Shown here piece after piece: positions 59,526 to 64,000 of a stretch of DNA of 64,000 nucleotides (position 1 is its first letter; every line of letters starts with the position of its first letter). The position numbers and the translations under genes are program-made. Below the pieces are notes generated by a model. The model ran no database searches. It saw only the letters and a program-made list of their open reading frames with translations, and was not told where the DNA came from. This stretch comes from Chryseolinea serpens (GTDB taxonomy: Bacteria > Bacteroidota > Bacteroidia > Cytophagales > Cyclobacteriaceae). Location: the NCBI RefSeq assembly GCF_900129725.1, contig NZ_FQWQ01000005.1, positions 620,001 to 684,000 on the forward strand. The letters run 5' to 3'.

Positions 59526-61931
59526 ATGAACGTAAAAAAGATCATCTCGCTTTTCCATACACGCCTCTCGCTCGGGGTGATGATGACGTTGCTGGTAACC
59601 GCGACATCCGCGCAGCAAGCGGGGCTCGACTCACTCCAACGGAAATTCGACCGCTATCGCATCAATCACCTGCAGGAAAAATTGTATGCCCACCTCGATC
59701 AATCGCTCTACCTGACCGGCGAAACCATGTGGTTCAAACTTTACCTCGTCGACGGCGCGCGACACCGGCCTTCAGATATCAGCAAAGTGGCCTACCTCGA
59801 AGTGATCGACAAAGACAAGCAAGCCGTGGTGCAGACCAAGGTAGCTTTGCAAGACGGTGTGGGGAATGGCTCCGTGTTTCTGCCGGCGTCGATCACATCG
59901 GGAAACTATGTGGTGCGCGTGTACACGAATTGGATGAAAAACTTTGCGCCCGAATTTTATTTCCACACCCCCATCACCATTGTCAACACCTTCCGGAAAC
60001 TCGATCTGGATAAACCCACCGCCGCCGCACCCGACATTCAGTTTTTCCCGGAAGGCGGCAACCTGGTCAACGGTGTTCCAGGCAAAGTGGCATTCCGTGT
60101 CACGGATAAAACCGGTAAAGGATTGGTGTGCAAAGGCGCGTTGCTGAATCAGCAGAACGACACCGTCGCCCGTTTTGAGCCTCATAAATTTGGCATAGGA
60201 AATTTTTCCTTCACACCCCTTCCAGGAACGGAATACCGGGCCGTGATCACCGATGATCAGGGGAGGAAGAACACCGTCAAGCTTTCTGCTGCATTGGATG
60301 CCGGCTATGCGCTGCAGGTGAAAGACAGCACTAACGATCTGTTGTCGATAAAAATAATCCAGAAAGGCGTCGTATCGTCCGCGCCGGTGGTGTATTTGTT
60401 TGTACACGCCCGCAACGTCGTGTCCACGGCTTCACTTTATTTTCTACAACATGGGCAGGTCACCATTGCCATCCCAAAGAAGAGCCTGCAGCCCGGCATT
60501 TCGCACATCACGCTCATCGATAGCGATCTTCATCCACAATGCGAACGTTTATATTTTACGCAACCGGATAAAAAACTAACGCTGGGCGCAGAAATAAGCC
60601 AAGCCCAATTTGGCATCCGGCGCAAAGTCTCCGTCGACCTCACCGCGCAAAATGCACAACATCAACCCGTGACATCGAACCTCTCCGTGGCCGTCTATAA
60701 AACGGACTCGCTGCAGGGGCCACTTCAACAAGATATTTATTCCTTCCTCTGGCTCTCTTCCGATCTGAAAGGAGCCATTGAATCGGCGGAATACTACATG
60801 GACGGCTCCGACGCGCTCGCCACCGACAATTTAATGCTCACCCACGGCTGGCGGCGATTCAACTGGAGCGACGTGTTGGGTACAGCGCCGGCACTCACCT
60901 TTGTTCCGGAGTATCGCGGGCACCTCATCACCGGCCATGTCTTTGATCCGATCGGCGGCAGCGCACGCGGCATCACGACCTTCTTGTCGTCGCCCAGCCG
61001 GAAAATTCAGCTCTACACATCGGTGAGCAACAACAAGGGTGAGGTGTATTATGAAGTGAGGGATTTTATCGGTCCCAAAAAAGTGATCGTTCAAACCAAT
61101 ACCGAAAAAGATAGCATGAGCGTCGGCCGCATCACGATCGACAATCCTTTCTCAGATAAATTTGCACCACTCAAATTTGCACCGTTCACCTTTTCTTCCG
61201 CGCTGGAAAAACGATTGCTTTCGCGCAACATGAGCATGCAGGTGCAGGACATTTTCTACCAGGATCGCGCGCCCCTTGCCAATGCCGTGAGGGATAGCTC
61301 CAATTTTTATGGAAAGCCCGATGCTTCCTACCTCCTTGACGACTACACCCGCTTCACCGTTATGGAAGAAGTGATGCGGGAATACGTGCCCGGCGTGTTG
61401 GTGCGCAAGCGCCGGGATGGGTTTCATTTTATGAATCTCAACGACGCCCACAAGAGCGTCTTCAACGACGACCCGCTGGTGTTGCTGGACGGCGTGCCCG
61501 TATTCGATATCGACAAGATCATGGAGTTCGATCCCTTGAAAGTGAAAAAGCTGGACGTATTCACGCACCGCTATTACCTGGGCAACGTCTCCATGACCGG
61601 GCTCGTGAGCTACACCACCTACACGGGCGACCTGGCCGGCTTTGCACTGGATCCACGCAGTGTGGTGGTCAACTACGAGGGACTGCAGCTTCAACGCGAA
61701 TTTTATTCACCTCCTTATGACACACCAAAACAACGCGAGAGCCGCTGGCCCGACCAACGCAACGTGTTGTTCTGGGCGCCGCAGGTGGTGACCCGGGAGG
61801 GCAAACAACATCTTGAATTTTACACCTCCGATGTGGCCGGTGATTATAACATCGTGATCCGTGGCATGACTGCGGATGGGCTTTCGGGGTCGGCTGTGTA
61901 TGCTTTCCAGGTGAAGCAATTTGATCATTGA
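59526..61931 (+). CDS. Exported macroglobulin-like protein with plug-like C-terminal region
   Basis: 801 residues from the ATG at 59526, signal peptide to about residue 29. The first mature part (EKLYAHLDQSLYLTGETMWF at 51-70, then VRVYTNWMKNFAPEFYF) is an MG2-type macroglobulin domain as found at the start of Bacteroidota alpha-2-macroglobulin-like proteins; no thioester (CGEQ) is seen. Later Ig-like segments follow, and residues about 610-740 resemble a degenerate TonB plug (VFNDDPLVLLDGVPVFDIDKI; VKKLDVFTHRYYLG). No beta-barrel follows. It lies between two DUF4249 genes, 20 bp and 25 bp away. Proposed extracellular or periplasmic partner of the receptor; function unproven. Confidence 0.88.
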   Translation: MNVKKIISLFHTRLSLGVMMTLLVTATSAQQAGLDSLQRKFDRYRINHLQEKLYAHLDQSLYLTGETMWFKLYLVDGARHRPSDISKVAYLEVIDKDKQAVVQTKVALQDGVGNGSVFLPASITSGNYVVRVYTNWMKNFAPEFYFHTPITIVNTFRKLDLDKPTAAAPDIQFFPEGGNLVNGVPGKVAFRVTDKTGKGLVCKGALLNQQNDTVARFEPHKFGIGNFSFTPLPGTEYRAVITDDQGRKNTVKLSAALDAGYALQVKDSTNDLLSIKIIQKGVVSSAPVVYLFVHARNVVSTASLYFLQHGQVTIAIPKKSLQPGISHITLIDSDLHPQCERLYFTQPDKKLTLGAEISQAQFGIRRKVSVDLTAQNAQHQPVTSNLSVAVYKTDSLQGPLQQDIYSFLWLSSDLKGAIESAEYYMDGSDALATDNLMLTHGWRRFNWSDVLGTAPALTFVPEYRGHLITGHVFDPIGGSARGITTFLSSPSRKIQLYTSVSNNKGEVYYEVRDFIGPKKVIVQTNTEKDSMSVGRITIDNPFSDKFAPLKFAPFTFSSALEKRLLSRNMSMQVQDIFYQDRAPLANAVRDSSNFYGKPDASYLLDDYTRFTVMEEVMREYVPGVLVRKRRDGFHFMNLNDAHKSVFNDDPLVLLDGVPVFDIDKIMEFDPLKVKKLDVFTHRYYLGNVSMTGLVSYTTYTGDLAGFALDPRSVVVNYEGLQLQREFYSPPYDTPKQRESRWPDQRNVLFWAPQVVTREGKQHLEFYTSDVAGDYNIVIRGMTADGLSGSAVYAFQVKQFDH

Positions 61932-61956
61932 TGTAGGGGTGAGTGTTCTTTTGTAG

Positions 61957-63090
61957 ATGATCTTTATAAAAAGATATAACGTAATCGGCTTGTTGCCCGC
62001 GCTTGTTTTTTTCGGGTGCCTGGATCCGTATTCACCCCCGGATGTGAAGGGCGATGTCGACATCCTGGTGGTCGATGGTTTCCTGAGCTCCACGTCTTCT
62101 TCCATTGCCGTACGCCTTTCACACGCCATCGCCCTCGACAGCGCAGGCACTCCGCCACCCGAGCTAGATGCTACGGTAATCCTGGAGGAGCAAAACGGAG
62201 CTTCGGTCACGTTGAACGGCACCCCTGATGGCAACTATGCCAGGGCGGGATTGAGCGTGGACATTGGAAAACAATACCGCCTTCATATCAAGACATCTGG
62301 CGGAAAGGAATATTTTTCAGACTTTGTAAATGTGATTAAAACGCCTGAGATCGACAGTGTGGCCTGGCGGGCTGGTAACCAGAACCTGACCATCTATGTC
62401 AACACACACGATGCCTCTGGAGAAGCCAGATACTTCTACTGGGATTATGTCGAAACATACGAACATCACGCGCAGTTTCCGGCAGGGTATATCATGATGG
62501 CCCATGAACCGAGACCGTTAGCCCTATCCGAACGCCTGGACCAATGTTGGACGACACAACCTTCCACCAATATTTTTATAGCGTCTTCCGAAAATCTTTC
62601 CATCAATGCCATCCGCAATTTTCCGTTGATCGTGATCCCCGCAGGTACGCCACAACTTTCCATCCGGTACAGCATCCTGGTGCGGCAGCGTGCAATTTCC
62701 AAAGAAGCATATGTCTTTTGGACGCAACTTCAAAAAACAACGGAGAGCCTGGGTGGGCTCTTCGACCCCATGCCGTCGCAGGTAGAGGGCAATGTTCATA
62801 GTACGACCGATGCCCACGAACCCATTCTCGGTTTCTTTAGCGCAGGCGAAGAGCGACAAGAGAGGATCTTCATCCGTCACGATGAGTTGCCCGTTGATAT
62901 CCGCATTTATCCCCATTATTTTTGTCCATCGGATTCGATTAAACTCGGAGCCGTTAAAGCCTTACCGGACTATACGCTCCTGGTATATCCTTATGGAATG
63001 GGTTTACCGGAAGGATACATATCCACGAGCGCCATTTGCATGGACTGCCGCGAAGTGGGCGGCGTAACTCAAAAGCCTGATTTTTGGTAA
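61957..63090 (+). CDS. DUF4249 lipoprotein (copy 3)
   Basis: 377 residues. Lipobox FFGC (Cys21), then LDPYSPPDVKGDVDILVVDGFL. The long shared blocks with copy 2 include STSSSIAVRLSHAIALD, YVFWTQLQKTTESLGGLFDPMPS and CMDCREVGGVTQKPDFW; the two align end to end without gaps. It starts 25 bp after the macroglobulin-like gene and closes the surface locus. Predicted outer-membrane surface lipoprotein; function unknown. Confidence 0.93.
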   Translation: MIFIKRYNVIGLLPALVFFGCLDPYSPPDVKGDVDILVVDGFLSSTSSSIAVRLSHAIALDSAGTPPPELDATVILEEQNGASVTLNGTPDGNYARAGLSVDIGKQYRLHIKTSGGKEYFSDFVNVIKTPEIDSVAWRAGNQNLTIYVNTHDASGEARYFYWDYVETYEHHAQFPAGYIMMAHEPRPLALSERLDQCWTTQPSTNIFIASSENLSINAIRNFPLIVIPAGTPQLSIRYSILVRQRAISKEAYVFWTQLQKTTESLGGLFDPMPSQVEGNVHSTTDAHEPILGFFSAGEERQERIFIRHDELPVDIRIYPHYFCPSDSIKLGAVKALPDYTLLVYPYGMGLPEGYISTSAICMDCREVGGVTQKPDFW

Positions 63091-63227
63091 CGACCAGGCC
63101 TGTTCCCGCACGATTCTGCGGCCTCTTGTCTAAAACATTTGTCCCAGGAGAAAATCTTTTCATTCCAGGTCTTTGCGGGAAAATCATACCTTAGCAGTAG
63201 CCTGAAGTATCAAAAAACATCAACCCC

Positions 63228-64000
63228 GTGCTGCGTCATCGAATCGCTGTAAAGATTGCCTTCTTTGTTAATGGGTTTATCCTGGCCAACTGGGTGTCGC
63301 GGCTGCCACGCATCCAGGAACTCTACGGGGCCGACAATGGCGACATCGGCTTGGTGTTGTTCTCATTGTCTATCGGGGCCGTTGTGGCCATGCCGTTTGC
63401 GGGGTGGGTGATCATTAAAAATGGAAGTCGCAGCATCTCGTTGCTCACGGCGATCCTCTATTCGGCCATCGTGCCGCTGGTCCCCCTCATGCCTAACTTT
63501 CCTGCGCTGTTGGCGCTCTATTTTTGCATGGGCGTTGTCACCGGAATGTTCGACGTAGCCATGAATGCGCAGGCCGTGATGGTAGAGCGGGAATACCAAC
63601 GTCCCATCATGACCTCCTTTCACGCCTGGTTTAGCCTGGGCATGATGCTGGGCGGAGGATCGGCCGCATTGTTCTCGATGGCGAGGGTTAACCTGGAATC
63701 ACATTTCCTGATCGTGACAGGAATTTCCCTGGCGGCTGTAGCGTGGGCCAGCAGGAATTTAATACACGATCGACCAGATCCCGGAGCACATGCCGAAGGG
63801 CCTTTGTTTCGGCTACCCAATGGATCACTGATCAGCATCGGCGTCATCGCTTTTTGTTGTATGATGGGAGAGGGGGCCATGTCAGAATGGACCGCAAACT
63901 TTATGGAGCACATCGCTCTTGCCCCCAAGGAGCTGGGACCCATCGCAATTTCGGCATTTGCCACAGCGATGACGTTAGGACGATTTTTTGGTGATCGTGC
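63228..64000 (+). CDS. MFS transporter, YbjJ-like, 3' part outside window
   Basis: The first 257 codons are present, opened by GTG at 63228; no in-frame ATG is better placed. About seven transmembrane segments are visible, and GFILANWVSRLPRIQELYGADNGDIGLVLFSLSIGAVVAMPFAGWVI (start of the chain) matches the YbjJ/fucose-permease-like branch of the major facilitator superfamily, followed by the MFS loop KNGSR. No regulatory gene or enzyme adjoins it, so the substrate is unknown. The frame is open at the window edge. Confidence 0.85.
   Translation, partial: MLRHRIAVKIAFFVNGFILANWVSRLPRIQELYGADNGDIGLVLFSLSIGAVVAMPFAGWVIIKNGSRSISLLTAILYSAIVPLVPLMPNFPALLALYFCMGVVTGMFDVAMNAQAVMVEREYQRPIMTSFHAWFSLGMMLGGGSAALFSMARVNLESHFLIVTGISLAAVAWASRNLIHDRPDPGAHAEGPLFRLPNGSLISIGVIAFCCMMGEGAMSEWTANFMEHIALAPKELGPIAISAFATAMTLGRFFGDR

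Noticed and set aside
1-64000. CRISPR arrays, insertion sequences, tRNA or rRNA genes, phage genes
   Set aside because: None was seen on reading: no regular spacer arrays, no transposase-like protein, no tRNA-like cloverleaf with CCA context. A covariance-model search would be needed to exclude small RNAs.

Overview
The window is chromosomal DNA of a Bacteroidota bacterium, most likely of the Cytophagales (Chryseolinea/Ohtaekwangia-like). The evidence is the gene families: DUF4249 lipoproteins beside an STN-type TonB-dependent receptor, a TamB/TamL pair in which the TamA homologue is a lipoprotein, PorT-type barrels, DUF4199 and a GH29 fucosidase. The rpsT promoter has a Bacteroidota-type -33/-7 layout (TTG, then TACCTTTG), and genes lack obvious Shine-Dalgarno sequences. 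I saw no tRNA, rRNA, CRISPR array, IS element or phage gene. Both ends cut through genes: an AsmA-like protein on the left and an MFS transporter on the right.

Layout. 0.2-7.7 kb is a signalling cluster: a receiver-only regulator, an NtrC-type sigma-54 activator, a CHASE3-PAS-PAS histidine kinase, an Rcp1-like receiver and a receiver-PAS-kinase hybrid, with one outer-membrane barrel gene on the opposite strand. 7.7-15.0 kb holds tamB and tamL, overlapping. 15.1-23.3 kb is an envelope/general-stress island: DUF1328, DUF2267, YtxH, CsbD, a coiled-coil lipoprotein, a glycine-zipper OmpA lipoprotein, an FAD oxidoreductase, a PNPOx-like protein, a DUF892 ferritin-like protein, a conserved 117-aa protein, topoisomerase IB and a low-affinity iron permease family protein. 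23.4-25.9 kb is an Mla-type lipid transport operon (permease, ATPase, MCE protein), followed convergently by a class A penicillin-binding protein.

28.6-35.4 kb carries single genes: an unrecognised 209-aa protein, a cupin/JmjC-like protein, a two-lobed aspartic protease, a subtilase with a very large insert, a GyrI-like protein, a SnoaL-like lipoprotein and an Hsp20-like protein. 35.4-40.5 kb is a leftward run of a Xaa-Pro aminopeptidase, a DUF4198 protein, RidA, a sulfotransferase, a class IV aminotransferase and a NUMOD4-HNH protein. 40.5-44 kb has the fucosidase, DUF4199, two tandem SRPBCC proteins, a small conserved protein and a zinc phospholipase C/S1-P1-like protein.

45.2-53.4 kb is largely housekeeping: rpsT, radC, a class C beta-lactamase-like hydrolase, DUF1684, pheT, a ZapB-like coiled coil, zapA and rny. 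53.6-63.1 kb is the most distinctive locus: a secreted protein of unknown family, a TonB-dependent receptor, three DUF4249 lipoproteins and an 801-aa macroglobulin-like protein with a plug-like tail, all on one strand. It looks like a self-contained cell-surface system of unknown substrate. Non-coding features of note are a dispersed REP-like palindrome (single at 41.9 kb, tandem at 48.3 kb), an 18-bp perfect palindrome at 34.7 kb, a 10-bp tandem repeat in the stress-island control region, and about ten terminator-like hairpins.
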